Shown: positions 1 through 10,709 of the stretch, piece after piece
Numbering within the stretch: the first letter of the stretch is position 1
Layout: each line of letters opens with the position of its first letter
From: Ampullaceana balthica
Taxonomy: Eukaryota > Mollusca > Gastropoda > Lymnaeidae
Reading direction: 5' to 3'
NCBI GenBank assembly: GCA_944989445.1
Contig: CALYLW010000052.1
Span: 1,283,753 to 1,347,752 of the forward strand
Length of the DNA: 64,000 nucleotides
Translations under genes and position numbers: made by a program
The notes under the pieces: generated by a model
Database searches by the model: none
Seen by the model: the letters and a program-made list of their open reading frames with translations, nothing else
What the model was told of the DNA's origin: nothing

Positions 1-478
1 GAATGTCCACCAGGCGTTGTGAGATTACGTTCATTTTCTAATTTCATATCATCGTCTGGGAATGTCGCCTTGATGTCGTCTGGTTGGACCAGCCAACGGT
101 TCTCAAGATGCCCACCACTGCCACACTGAACCATTTTGGAATTGGAAAGCCCTACTTCTTGATATGAAACAAAGTCTTGGTTGCTGTTGCTGGGAGACTC
201 CGGTTCCTTCGCCAAACTTCTCTTCCCCCGTTTCTTCCTCTTCTTCCGGCCATCAACAATGGACTTGATTGGTGCTTCCAGGAGAGAAATTGATCTTTCG
301 AACAAAATTTGCTCCAGTTCGTGGTCGATATCTCTTGTATCGGCATCCCCTGAGGCGAATCGACTGACCAGGGAGTCCTCTACGTTGTCCAAGTTCCACA
401 CCAACTCATCGTCTGCTAAATTTTCTCGCGCATTTTTAGTGGTCATCTCTTCGGAGTTGTAGAGACGATTGGCAACGA
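1..478 (-). CDS. Unrecognised protein, internal or first coding exon, runs off left edge
   Basis: On the minus strand an open frame runs from the ATG at 446 to the window edge without a stop (148 codons and two bases). A 3' splice site (TTGTTAATTTTCAG) ends at 479, so the exon probably begins at 478, and the frame is also open from there to the ATG. The product starts MTTKNARENLADDELVWNLD and is acidic at first. It then has a basic patch (GRKKRKKRGKRS, about residues 80-91 from that Met) that looks like a nuclear localisation signal, followed by a Ser/Asn-rich stretch. The frame ends at the edge near a TTPGGH motif. Codon use looks natural and there is no repeat. I do not recognise the family; a nuclear protein is only an inference from the basic patch. 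A possible upstream exon lies at 3735-3791. Confidence 0.6.
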
Positions 479-479
479 C

Positions 480-892
480 TGAAAATTAACAACTTAAAGC
501 AATGACGCATCAACATCAGAAGTGTTTAGATTGGCTTTTAATTTCTGGCGGTTCAAATATATATTCCAAATTATATGTGTGTTACTTAAAGTGTGTATTT
601 GCATTTGTGTGTGTGTGTGTGTTCCTCTCTTGACTTTAATCTCAGAACCTCTGACGCTTTATTAAGTAAATCAAGGGTTTGCCTTAATGTATGTATAATA
701 AAATAATCACAGGAAAAGGTGATTGACTTAAAGAACGTATTGTGTCACTGTCACGTGATTTTTTATTCACGGAAGTGTACGTTTCATAATGAATTGTTCT
801 TATGTTATGTTTTTATTTATGAGGTTAGTCGCCCAAACCATCATAAAGGACTCGTTGCAAATTTACCAAACACCTGTTATAACTTTGACTTA
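480..892. other. Gene-free stretch
   Basis: AT-rich sequence with a short (GT)n run near 605-620. I see no convincing exon; short open frames here look random. It lies in the presumed first intron of the left-edge gene. Confidence 0.5.
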
Positions 893-2886
893 ATGTTGGG
901 TCCAAGTTTTGTCTGAAAATGTTATGTGTCTAAGATGTCTCTGATGGTGTTGTGGGTCTAAGTTGTGTCTGGTGATGTTGTGTGTCTAAGTTGTGTCTGA
1001 TGGTGTTGTCGGTCTAAGTTGTGTCTGATGGTGTTGTCGGTCTAAGTTGTGTCTGATGGTGTTGTCGGTCTAAGTTGTCTTTGATGGTGTTGTGGGTCTA
1101 AGTTGTGTACGATGGTGTTGTCGGTCTAAGTTGTGTCTGATGGTGTTGTCGGTCTAAGTTGTGTCTGATGGTGTTGTCGGTCTAAGTTGTGTCTGATGGT
1201 GTTGTCGGTCTAAGTTGTGTCTGATGGTGTTGTCGGTCTAAGTTGTGTACGATGGTGTTGTGGGTCTAAGTTGTGTACGATGGTGTTGTCGGTCTAAGTT
1301 GTGTCTGATGGTGTTGTCGGTCTAAGTTGTGTCTGATGGTGTTGTCGGTCTAAGTTGTGTACGATGGTGTTGTCGGTCTAAGTTGTGTACGATGGTGTTG
1401 TCGGTCTAAGTTGTGTCTGATGGTGTTGTCGGTCTAAGTTGTGTCTGATGGTGTTGTCGGTCTAAGTTGTGTCTGATGGTGTTGTCGGTCTAAGTTGTGT
1501 ACGATGGTGTTGTCGGGTCTAAGTTGTGTACGATGGTGTTGTCGGTCTAAGTTGTGTCTGATGGTGTTGTCGGTCTAAGTTGTGTACGATGGTGTTGTGG
1601 GTCTAAGTTGTGTCTGATGGTGTTGTCGGTCTAAGTTGTGTCTGATGGTGTTGTCGGTCTAAGTTGTGTCTGATGGTGTTGTCGGTCTAAGTTGTGTCTG
1701 ATGGTGTTGTCGGTCTAAGTTGTGTCTGATGGTGTTGTCGGTCTAAGTTGTGTCTGATGGTGTTGTCGGTCTAAGTTGTGTCTGATGGTGTTGTCGGTCT
1801 AAGTTGTGTCTGATGGTGTTGTCGGTCTAAGTTGTGTCTGATGGTGTTGTCGGTCTAAGTTGTGTCTGATGGTGTTGTCGGTCTAAGTTGTGTCTGATGG
1901 TGTTGTCGGTCTAAGTTGTGTACGATGGTGTTGTCGGTCTAAGTTGTGTCTGATGGTATTGTCGGTCTAAGTTGTGTACGATGGTATTGTCGGTCTAAGT
2001 TGTGTCTGATGGTATTGTCGGTCTAAGTTGTGTCTGATGGTGTTGTCGGTCTAAGTTGTGTCTGATGGTGTTGTCGGTCTAAGTTGTGTACGATGGTGTT
2101 GTCGGTCTAAGTTGTGTACGATGGTGTTGTCGGTCTAAGTTGTGTCTGATGGTGTTGTCGGTCTAAGTTGTGTCTGATGGTGTTGTCGGTCTAAGTTGTG
2201 TCTGATGGTGTTGTCGGTCTAAGTTGTGTCTGATGGTGTTGTCGGTCTAAGTTGTGTACGATGGTGTTGTCGGTCTAAGTTGTGTACGATGGTGTTGTCG
2301 GTCTAAGTTGTGTACGATGGTGTTGTCGGTCTAAGTTGTGTCTGATGGTGTTGTCGGTCTAAGTTGTGTACGATGGTGTTGTCGGTCTAAGTTGTGTACG
2401 ATGGTGTTGTCGGTCTAAGTTGTGTCTGATGGTGTTGTCGGTCTAAGTTGTGTCTGATGGTGTTGTCGGTCTAAGTTGTGTACGATGGTGTTGTCGGTCT
2501 AAGTTGTGTCTGATGGTGTTGTCGGTCTAAGTTGTGTCTGGTGATGTTGTGTGTCTAAGTTGTGTCTGGTGATGTTGTGTGTCTAAGTTGTGTCTGGTGA
2601 TGTTGTGTGTCTAAGTTGTGTCTGATGGTGTTGTCGGTCTAAGTTGTGTCTGATGGTGTTGTCGGTCTAAGTTGTGTACGATGGTGTTGTCGGTCTAAGT
2701 TGTGTACGATGGTGTTGTCGGTCTAAGTTGTGTCTGATGGTATTGTCGGTCTAAGTTGTGTCTGATGGTGTTGTCGGTCTAAGTTGTGTCTGGTGATGTT
2801 GTGTGTCTAAGTTGTGTCTGGTGGTGTTGTCGGTCTAAGTTGTGTACGATGGTGTTGTCGGTCTAAGTTGTGTACGATGGTGTTGT
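893..2886. repeat. 28-bp minisatellite, about 70 units
   Basis: A tandem array of GGTCTAAGTTGTGTCTGATG followed by GTGTTGTC. Units differ mainly at one dinucleotide pair (TCTGA or TACGA) and at G/A in GGTGTTG. A third type (TCTGGTGATGTTGTG) occurs at the left edge and near 2535-2620 and 2788-2815. Left-end units (893-990) are the most diverged, as expected for array edges. The plus strand is almost free of C except in CTAAG and TCGG. Unit length is not a multiple of 3 and each unit carries TAA, so the array does not code. Confidence 0.95.
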
Positions 2887-2989
2887 AAATAAAAATCTTC
2901 ATATCATTTTAAGACACGATGAAATGTGTTAAATATCATATGGATATATAATATAGACAAAGAATTCTTTCTTGTAGAGCTAAACACAA

Positions 2990-3500
2990 CTAAACAATGG
3001 CTCTGCCACGTATATACAACTATGCTTATCGTATATACATTAAGTGTATCTTAAATACAACAGGGTGTATCTTATAATACATAATTAGCTTTATCATATA
3101 TATACAACTATGTGCATCTTTGATACAACGATTTGTATCTTATAATAAATAATTAGCTTTATCATATATACAACTATGTGCATCTTTGATACAACGATTT
3201 GTATCTTATATACAACTGGGTTATCTTATAATATACAACTAGCTGTATATAATATACAACAATGTGCCTCTTATTTACAACTGCGTGTATGCGTATCTTA
3301 TAATAACTAGGTGAATCTTATATACATTTGTGTGTATCTTATACACAGCTAGGCGAATCTTATATACTCTATGTGTACCTTATATGCAACTATATGTATC
3401 TTATATTTATATACAATTATCTGCATCTTAAATTGATATTTAACTTTTTGTATCTTATATTTATATAAAACTAAGTGCATCTTAAATTTATAAACTGCTC
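2990..3500. repeat. Degenerate AT-rich tandem repeat
   Basis: Imperfect repeats of about 30-50 bp built on TATACAACTATGTGCATCTT and TTTGTATCTTATA. One larger unit (AATTAGCTTTATCATATATA to CAACGATTTGTATCTTATA) is clearly duplicated at about 3085-3145 and 3150-3210. No coding potential. Confidence 0.7.
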
Positions 3501-3734
3501 TAAGAACTGGGAAGGGGGGGGGCACTTCGTTAGTGAGACTGCCATTATAATTCAATTAACGTCAGGAACGTTTTGACATCAGACTTCATTGTTACCCGAG
3601 AATCTCAATTTAATTACATGCATATAAAAAGGAATATCAAAACAAGCGAATTTTTTTTTATATATACTTAAAAGACTGGAACATTGAAGCAATGAAGAAA
3701 CAACAAGTTAATTGTGCTATAAATACACACGTAC

Positions 3735-3791
3735 CTTTGATGGAAACTACGATCCCATTGGATGAATTCACGATTGTACTGCCGTATCCTA
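3735..3791 (-). CDS. Possible upstream exon of the left-edge gene
   Basis: On the minus strand a short segment ends in a good 5' splice site (CATCAAAG, then GTACGTGTG). Joining it to the acceptor at 479 gives a continuous open frame (YGSTIVNSSNGIVVSIK, then VVANRLYNSEE) into the ATG-containing exon. The upstream 3' splice site (AAAATCTAG) has a poor pyrimidine tract, so this could be the 3' part of a first exon or a 5' UTR exon. A transcript would decide. Confidence 0.35.
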
Positions 3792-4451
3792 CTAGATTTT
3801 TGTGTGTGTAGTTTTGATAACTTTATTAACTCTGGACTGCTAGAACTAAAATAACGCTCTACAGGGCGAATCTCGGATACACTATATTGGAACAGAAGTC
3901 ATGCATGAATTACCTCCCTTGCCAGACAGCTCACTACATGCGCTAATGCCGATCTCTTCAAACAACGAATTTGAACAGCGATGAGTGGCTTAATTAATAA
4001 TTCATGGTTGCCAGCGTAAACAATGGCAGCCGAGAAAGACGCGGGTGTGGCTCTTGAGGGTTGATAAAAATAAGAATTCTGATCAGTAAATATGGTACAT
4101 AAAAGATGATTAAGCCACGTGAGGGTTCCGATCTGTTCACATGTTGACCAAAAGAGTGGTTTCCCTTGATCCTGAGTGTATCTAGGTTTGGGGGGGGGGT
4201 AGCACTGTTAGTGACTACAAAGAAACAGTACTTTTTTAATGTTACAACCCATCACTCACAGCACAGGCTGTCAAACTCGTGGCATCAAGGGCGTCACCAT
4301 GGTATAGCACCGGGAGATACGAGCAAAAGGGGGATGACTCCGTTATGACTCTGTCAATGTAAAAGAACTCGCTTGGTGCGATCTGAGAGTTCGTCGAAAT
4401 CAGTTGCTGCAACGAGATCCTAGCAGTTTAGGAAACCGCTATAGGAGGTTG
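3792..4451. other. Gene-free stretch, possible promoter side of left-edge gene
   Basis: Mostly unique sequence of mixed composition. If 3735-3791 is a first exon, the minus-strand promoter would lie here. No TATA box or initiator stands out. A short GGGGGGGG run lies near 4190. Confidence 0.3.
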
Positions 4452-4662
4452 CAGAGGCGTCACTAGGGTTGGTGTCACCCAGTGCGGTAGCTCATGGTGT
4501 CACCCCCTCATGACTTACCCCATAGACCTCCTCTTAGTCTGCCAGTGCCACACAAAAAAAACCGAAACATTCAGAATTCTACATATTGGTGTCACTCATT
4601 CTGAAAGTGCCCCCTGATGCGGTCCATACCCTCCACACACACCCCTAGTGACGCCTCTGGAA
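4452..4662. mobile_element. Short TIR element, GAGGCGTCACTAGG family, copy 1
   Basis: The ends are inverted (GAGGCGTCACTAGGG left, CCCTAGTGACGCCTC right). The interior has the family motif GGTGTCACCCAGTGCGGTAG. An AGGTTGC direct repeat flanks it. Related copies lie at about 29450-29675 and 53090-53305, with a partial left end near 11200. About 210 bp, no coding: a MITE-like non-autonomous DNA element. Confidence 0.7.
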
Positions 4663-5014
4663 GGTTGCCTACACAGCAGGCTCCCATCATAGCAGGTTGA
4701 TACCATTTGGCCACTACAGTCTCGTGGGCATGTATGCCTTAAATTGAGGTCCATGGTTGCTCGGAGTGAAAGTTGTGTATCGCTTTTTATCTAGTTGTTA
4801 GTTGCTGTTTTTTTTTCATGAAAAAAAATTAAGCACACTGAAAATAATCCCGTGAATGAATTTTTCTTTTTTTAAGTGCAACGTGGGTGGAAATGGGGAG
4901 GGGGGGTATTTTAGAGAAAATATTAAATTTGATAACTTGAGTGAGAGAACAGCAGATAATTGTTATGAAATCTAAGATGCACAGATCCACTTTATTTAGC
5001 GCTGTCTCTAACTA

Positions 5015-5131
5015 GTGTAAGGTACCCATACGGAGCCGGGTGAACCCAGGGACAAATCCCTGCCTTCACGAACATTCGAACCCGTGACCATCGGTAGGTC
5101 AGCCAAGCGTGCCAGCCCCTCGACCACCGTT
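5015..5131 (-). mobile_element. tRNA-derived SINE, head fragment
   Basis: Reading the minus strand, the copy begins with CGGTGGTCGAGGGGCTGGCA (pol III A-box-like) followed by GGGTTCGAATG (B-box-like), then a tail similar to the copies at 5459-5733 and 10057-10310. The tRNA-like half is kept and the shared LINE tail is missing. Confidence 0.7.
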
Positions 5132-5458
5132 ATATGTATTTAAATATGTATTTACCGCATGTTACTGACCTAACCACTCCCGTAGATTTTTGAAAGTTTT
5201 TAATGACAAAATAATTTAAAATTATAAAACAACACACATATAAATAGTTTATTTTTTAATTTATAAAACTAGATAAAGATCAATCAAGAATAATTCAAAC
5301 AATATGATCCTGAATTAATAAAATGTTGAAATAAATTTCACGTTTGTTTCTTATCTTTCTAATAACGACCGAGTTTTAGTTTATTTTAATGAATGCAATT
5401 TCCTGAAATTTTTTTTAAATTAATATACCTAATCTGCTTGAGTTGAGCATCACGCCAG

Positions 5459-5733
5459 AATTATCTTATCTTATCAATACAGACGCTCCTTCTATGCAGA
5501 AGATAGTTGCGTCCACAGACCATGACAGATGATCTGTTGGCAAGTGATGCAGCATTCACAGGCCACGGCTTTGTGGGTTCCACGCATTATCCAGCCGCCT
5601 AACTACATGTAGTGTTAGGTACCCATTCGGAGCGGGGTGACTCAGGGACGCCCTAGGCCAAACCCTTGCCTTCACACGGACCCGTGACCATCGGTACGAC
5701 AGTCCAGTGCGCTGCCACTCGACCACCGCGTCC
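5459..5733 (-). mobile_element. tRNA-derived SINE, full-length
   Basis: On the minus strand the head is CGCGGTGGTCGAGTGGCAGC, GCACTGGACT, then GGTCACGGGT, a degenerate pol III promoter of tRNA-Ser/Leu type. A body of about 150 bp follows. The end is CTTCTGCATAGAAGGAGCG and TCTGTATTGATAAGATAAGA. That last part matches the 3' end of the local LINE (50407-50470), so LINE-driven mobilisation is likely. The A/B-box region could be mistaken for a tRNA gene but has no full cloverleaf. Confidence 0.8.
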
Positions 5734-7479
5734 CCCAGAATTAGCCAAACTACATATTATAATGAAACGACATAGCCTCAGAATTAACAAACACAACAGA
5801 ACGTTAGCATTAATTGGAAGCCTTTGATTGGTGTCAGTGGACAGATTTATAAATAATCCACATGAAACTCAATATAATATAGCTAAGCGTTTTAGGGCGC
5901 CTACGGCGCCCACTTTTTTTTTGGTAAAAAGACCAAGTAACGTATCCTTGTTTGATAAATGCGAAATATTAAACTTCCTGAAATGTACACAAAGTATTTT
6001 ATAATTATAAATCCTCAAATCCTCTTTTTACATCGCTCTCTTTTCCAAAATTAAAATATAAGCTAAAACTATGACGTCATATAATTTTTTTTATAAATCT
6101 TTTAGAATTTTTAGAATTTTGCACACCTCCTGATGCGCGCCTTGTACTTGTAATATATTTAAATATAAGCTCAAAAAATGACGTCATAGCGCTACGGATC
6201 CATACTCCAACCTGTGACTTGGGCTATTATATTGTTTATATATCTTAAACTAAAAATGTTCAACTTTATATTGCTACACTAGTACACAGTCACGGCGACT
6301 ACACAGTAATAGAATATATAGAATTATAGCATATAGTATAGCTAATGACTAGCCTATAATTCTAAAATTAGAAAATGCATAAGGAGATTAGCATTAATGA
6401 CGAAGGGTAGATCTAAGGGGTATACAAATAAAATAAAATATTTTATATCTACACACAGAATAGTTCAGTGTCTTACTTTTACTTTTATTACATAAATTAT
6501 AATAAAAATAAATTCAAATTGTAAAAACTGTTTCATGTTTTGGGAGGGGAAAAATATAGGAAGTTAATGGGAAAACAAACACAAACCTCTGACCAATCAC
6601 TCGAGATAAGCTGGGGAGGTAAAAATGATGATGAACCATGCAATGTCAATAATGTCATACTTTGGGCTTTGGTTGTATTATTTATTAATATTATTAGTAG
6701 GCAAATCATACAATGAAACAATGTGGTAAGTTATTTTAAGAAACGGAAGTAAAAGAATGATGCCGTTGCTACAGAGATAAACCATTAAAAACATGAATTC
6801 AGGTCACAAGCATGTCAACAAGCCTCAGATTACACCCATACTGGCCCGTACACAATAATTTATTGCTACTACTACCACTAGTCACTAGTGAGTTTATGCT
6901 TAACTTAATATAATTTACTTGGAAAATATATTGAGAATAAATTAGAATCAAATTTTTGTAACAATAACATCTAGTTAAAGTATGATAATGGCAATAGGTT
7001 AATTATTAATTAAACAATAATAATTTAAATTTAATAATAGTAATAGATAGTAATTCGTAAAAAAAATAAGGTTAATAATATAATAAATAATAATGGCTAA
7101 TAATGGCATTTAGTTAATTTACTACAGTTACAGTCCACAGTGGGAATGGGGCCCTGAAACTGAAGTCTATAAGTAATACCGCTTACTTACAAAAGTTTTG
7201 TTTAAATTATTTGTATTTTATTTTTGTAAATAACATGAACATGGTTTATTTTTTGCTAATTATCTTTAAAATCTTAAATTGATAATTTACTATTAATAGA
7301 CTATTACTATTTAAAAAATAGTATATTTCAATTTATTAAAAAGGAAATTGCTACTAGTTTCGTAGAGTTAGTTTTTATTTTTCAATAAGTTTGTTTAGTT
7401 TACCTTGTTTTTCAGTTGTTGAGAGACACTTATTTGGGAAAGCCCTGGTCTTATGATGTTATCCAACTCTGATAAGCCT
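5734..7479. other. Gene-free AT-rich stretch
   Basis: No exon or clear element recognised. A short motif (AAATATAAGCT... then TGACGTCATA) occurs twice, near 6055-6085 and 6160-6190. A GGCGCCTACGGCGCC palindrome lies near 5896. Confidence 0.4.
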
Positions 7480-7815
7480 TCAACTGTGCCCAAGTGTCAG
7501 ACGTCGAGGGTTCTTGATATTTTCTTGCGACTCCTCATTTTTATTCTTAGTCTCGGCCACCCTGGCTTGCCATCGGCCTCGGGGACCTCCCGCCTGTGTA
7601 TGCGGTCTCTGCCCCTGAGAAACATGTGGTTCTGTCGTACGGGTAGATGAGGGACGCAATACGTTCTCATAGAGTCCAGTCGTGTAGCTTGGATGTGTTT
7701 GCAAGTTCGCAGCAGCTGAACTGGGTCGTATTTTTTTCTTTAAAGTTTGTATAGGTGGCAGGGGTGAAAAAGGTGTCAAATCTCGACCAGACGGCATCTT
7801 AGACTTCAGATTCAT
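7480..7815 (-). CDS. Hypothetical ORF, possible exon
   Basis: A 111-codon minus-strand frame beginning MNLKSKMPSGRDLTPFSPLP, rich in Pro, Ser, Thr, Arg and Lys. It is free of repeats and has a natural-looking residue mix (for example GLYENVLRPSSTRTTEPHVS). A second in-frame Met lies at residue 7. The sequence upstream (7816-7990) is less AT-rich than its surroundings and could be a promoter. I see no good 5' splice site inside and no known domain. It could be a small single-exon gene, a first exon, or chance. Confidence 0.35.
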   Translation of the reverse strand: MNLKSKMPSGRDLTPFSPLPPIQTLKKKIRPSSAAANLQTHPSYTTGLYENVLRPSSTRTTEPHVSQGQRPHTQAGGPRGRWQARVAETKNKNEESQENIKNPRRLTLGHS

Positions 7816-7990
7816 CTACGGTCCTCAAAAATATCACAGCTGAAGTCAGCAAATGTAAACAACGCTAGCGAAAAAGCCATCGCGGCACCAATCACTCAAA
7901 CAAAATACTTGCGTACACACTGCTTTGACGCCATAACCTCCCCTTGTAAACGAACACAGGGCAACCGATTGTCAACTTCCGTCGCTGTTC

Positions 7991-8719
7991 AAGCCAACCT
8001 TACACGGATTGGATAATTGGGGTGCAGGGTGTGGGCTGGTTTGTTATTATACAAGTAATTAATTTTTGGTAGCTTTGTCCAAGGTGTGTGTGTGGGCAAG
8101 TGTTAAAAGGGTCACATGCTCCTTTCAGTCTCCTGTAATGCATGGAACTACATCTTGTACCTGCTCTAACATAAACGTGTAAACTGATTAAAATATAAAT
8201 CACATTTGGTTCGTATCTGTGCTATGGGTAAGAAAATACAAGGGGTTTTTTTTTCGTCTTATACTTATAGAGAATATATCTTCATTTAAAAGGGAAACTT
8301 TTTAAGTTGCTCATTCATTGAAACTTTTCAATGGACATACCAAAGAGCATGCATGTAAACCGATGGTTCAATAGTGTGTTCCATTCAATTTTTTTTTAAA
8401 AGTGTATTTTATTTTCAGTGGCGTTCCCACTTGATGGTGGAAGACTCCCCAACTTTGGATGTCGAGCGCGCGCCGTGCCAGTTATGGTATTCCAAATAAG
8501 TTTTAATAATAATTATATCGGGAATGAAATAATACTATTTCTTGACTAATAAAAAAAGATAAATCATTTTTCTTAATTTAGAGTTAGAGCAAAGGAAAGT
8601 ATCAAATCCAGTTATTATGTTATTTGTAAAACTAAATGAATTTTTAATGTTAAAATTCTAAACATTCACATTGCGTGTGTTGGGAGAGGGAGAGCAGGGT
8701 GGCAGTTGTGCCAGTTCCC
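7991..8719. other. Gene-free stretch
   Basis: Unremarkable AT-rich DNA. No exon or repeat with clear ends was seen. Confidence 0.35.
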
Positions 8720-8727
8720 CGACCCCA

Positions 8728-8892
8728 GTGGTGGATTAAGATTGCCCTGGGCCCCTGGCTGCAATTCCACATGCGGTCCGGTCCAGCCACTTTATTTTAA
8801 AATATAATAAGTTTGGGGGGCATTAATTTAGCCTTAAATCATTTGGGGCCCCTGGCTTTAGCCCAATCAGCACCCCCTTGATCCGCCCCTGA
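8728..8892. mobile_element. hAT-type MITE, GGCGGATTAAG family, copy 1
   Basis: Left end CAGTGGTGGATTAAG, right end CTTGATCCGCCCCTG. The interior GGGCCCCTGGCTGCAATTC and CCCCTGGCTTTAGCCC is shared with the copy at 49952-50363. No clean target duplication is visible, so this is an older copy. Confidence 0.65.
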
Positions 8893-9124
8893 CCGCCCCC
8901 TTCACTTACATATTATTTCCCAACTGGAAGCGGCTGTAATCGTCAATAAAGCTCTGTGTAAACATGCCTCACTGTATTTGTAGGTAGTATCAGTAATGAC
9001 CAAAGATGTCCGGTTTTATCTTGACAACACATAGTAAACCCAATCAAACCCTCACACACTGCTGCTCCTTCAAGCGCTATTCCAAAAGCTGGTATCGCCA
9101 CTTTTAACTTTTAGTACACTGCGC

Positions 9125-9160
9125 CCCCCCCCACACACACACACACCACCACCACCACTC
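9125..9160. repeat. Simple repeats (C)n, (CA)n, (CCA)n
   Basis: A run of C followed by CACACACACACA and CACCACCACCAC. Confidence 0.8.
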
Positions 9161-10056
9161 TCTAGTCTAACCTTTGACCCAGACGCGAGCCAGAAGAGCT
9201 ATAATTATAAGATCTCCCCTAAGCCTCATGTAGTGCCATTAAATGCCATTTCCCCGGTGGTATCGCAGGGCACGACAAGTTGTCGGGCAGCACGGCGACT
9301 AGCAGACCTGTTGTTACGGTAGAAGTCGTTTGTCTGCACCGAGAGACCGCCCACTTTTAGCCTGGAACAGCTACACAGCTGACAAGTTAGAAAACTGGCG
9401 AGTGCCATTCACAGGTTCAAAGACACACAAGAACAAGAACTCTTGACAAGTCAAAGCGAGATTCAATAATGGTAACGTGTTGCTTCGATCAAAGTAGTAC
9501 AAAGATTGTTGTTGTTTTGTGTATCAGATGGGAATACTCTGATATCAGTGAGAATGAGTACAGGCGAAAATAGCAAGCCAGGGAAAAAAATCGGTGCAGG
9601 TGACATGCCGTAGATTTTTTAAAGGCAAGTTGCATATGGAGCCCCAGATGGGACTTTTCTTTTAATATTGAATGACTGCATTTGTCCTCCCTAGATGACC
9701 CAACCCTAGCTACGCCGCTGTCAGAGGGGGCTTCTATGGGCCGTTTGTACAATATTGGCAATTACTTTGTACACAATTTAACTCTTGCACAGCAATGAAG
9801 ATGTCAAATGCCCCCCCCTCCCCGACGCAACAACTAACATACAACCGCACCCAAATTAACTAATGACTCTACACAAAGTAAATGGAAAAGTTACATTCTC
9901 TGAAATATAATTAATGATGTCCTGTCGTACTTTAATTTTAAAAAATCTCCAGTAGCTATGACAGGCTCAAAATACAAGGAACTCCAGCAGCTTCTGATGG
10001 CAGTGCACTTGACTCGCTAGCAACATCTAATGACAGGGTTCAAGAGACACCAGCCG
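9161..10056. other. Gene-free stretch
   Basis: No convincing exon. A fragment near 9690-9730 (CCCTAGCTACGCCGCTG) resembles the terminus of the large hAT at 46884-51768. Degenerate units of the 33-bp repeat start at about 9978, upstream of the SINE. Confidence 0.4.
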
Positions 10057-10310
10057 CTTGTCTTATCTATACAGACGCTCTTCCACAGACAATGCCGGTC
10101 TGTTGGCAAGTAAAACAGCGTTCACAGGCCACGGCCATGAGGGTTCCACGCTATTCCCAGCCTAACATAGGGTCAGGCACCCATTTGGAGTTGGGTGGAC
10201 TCAGGGAAACCCTTGAACCTGGGAACAAATCCTTGCTACACGGGTATTCGAACCCGTGTCAATCGGTACGCCAGTCGAGTGCGCATGCCAGTCTACCATC
10301 GTGCTCCCTG
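10057..10310 (-). mobile_element. tRNA-derived SINE inside a minisatellite
   Basis: Same family as 5459-5733. The minus strand starts with a tRNA-like head containing ACACGGGTTCGAATACCC (B box). It ends with TGGAAGAGCGTCTGTATAG and ATAAGA. Degenerate 33-bp units lie on both sides, so the SINE inserted into an existing repeat array. Confidence 0.75.
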
Positions 10311-10324
10311 GTTGACAGGGAACT

Positions 10325-10709
10325 TGGGCCATCACCAGCTTCTAGTGACATGGAACTCTTGTCACCACCAGCTTCTAGTGGCATGGAACTATTGTCACCA
10401 CCAGCTTCTAGTGGCATGGAACTATTGTCACCACCAGCTTCTAGTGACATGGAACTCTTGTCACCACCAGCTTCTAGTGACATGGAACTCTTGTCACCAC
10501 CAGCTTCTAGTGACATGGAACTCTTGTCACCACCAGCTTCTAGTGACATGGAAATCTTGTCACCACCAGCTTCTAGTAACATGAAACTCGAGTCACCACC
10601 AGCTTCTAGTGACATGGAAATGGAGTCAACACCAGCTTCTAGTGACATGGAAATGGAGTCAACACCAGCTTCTAGTGACATGGAAATGGAGTCAACACCA
10701 GCTTCTAGC
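10325..10709. repeat. 33-bp minisatellite, about 12 units
   Basis: The unit is CCACCAGCTTCTAGTGACAT then GGAACTCTTGTCA. Variants have GTGGC/GTGAC/GTAAC, and the last units carry GAAATGGAGTCAACA. Because 33 is a multiple of 3, three long frames stay open by chance (for example PPASSDMELLS repeated on the plus strand). Those frames run across the SINE without any splice or start context, so I call it non-coding. Confidence 0.9.

Noticed and set aside
893..2886. CRISPR-like array of 28-bp repeats
   Set aside because: Repeats are contiguous without spacers, and the rest of the window is eukaryotic.
5018..5131. tRNA gene on the minus strand
   Set aside because: The A- and B-box-like motifs belong to a dispersed SINE with a long tail; no complete cloverleaf or proper anticodon arm.
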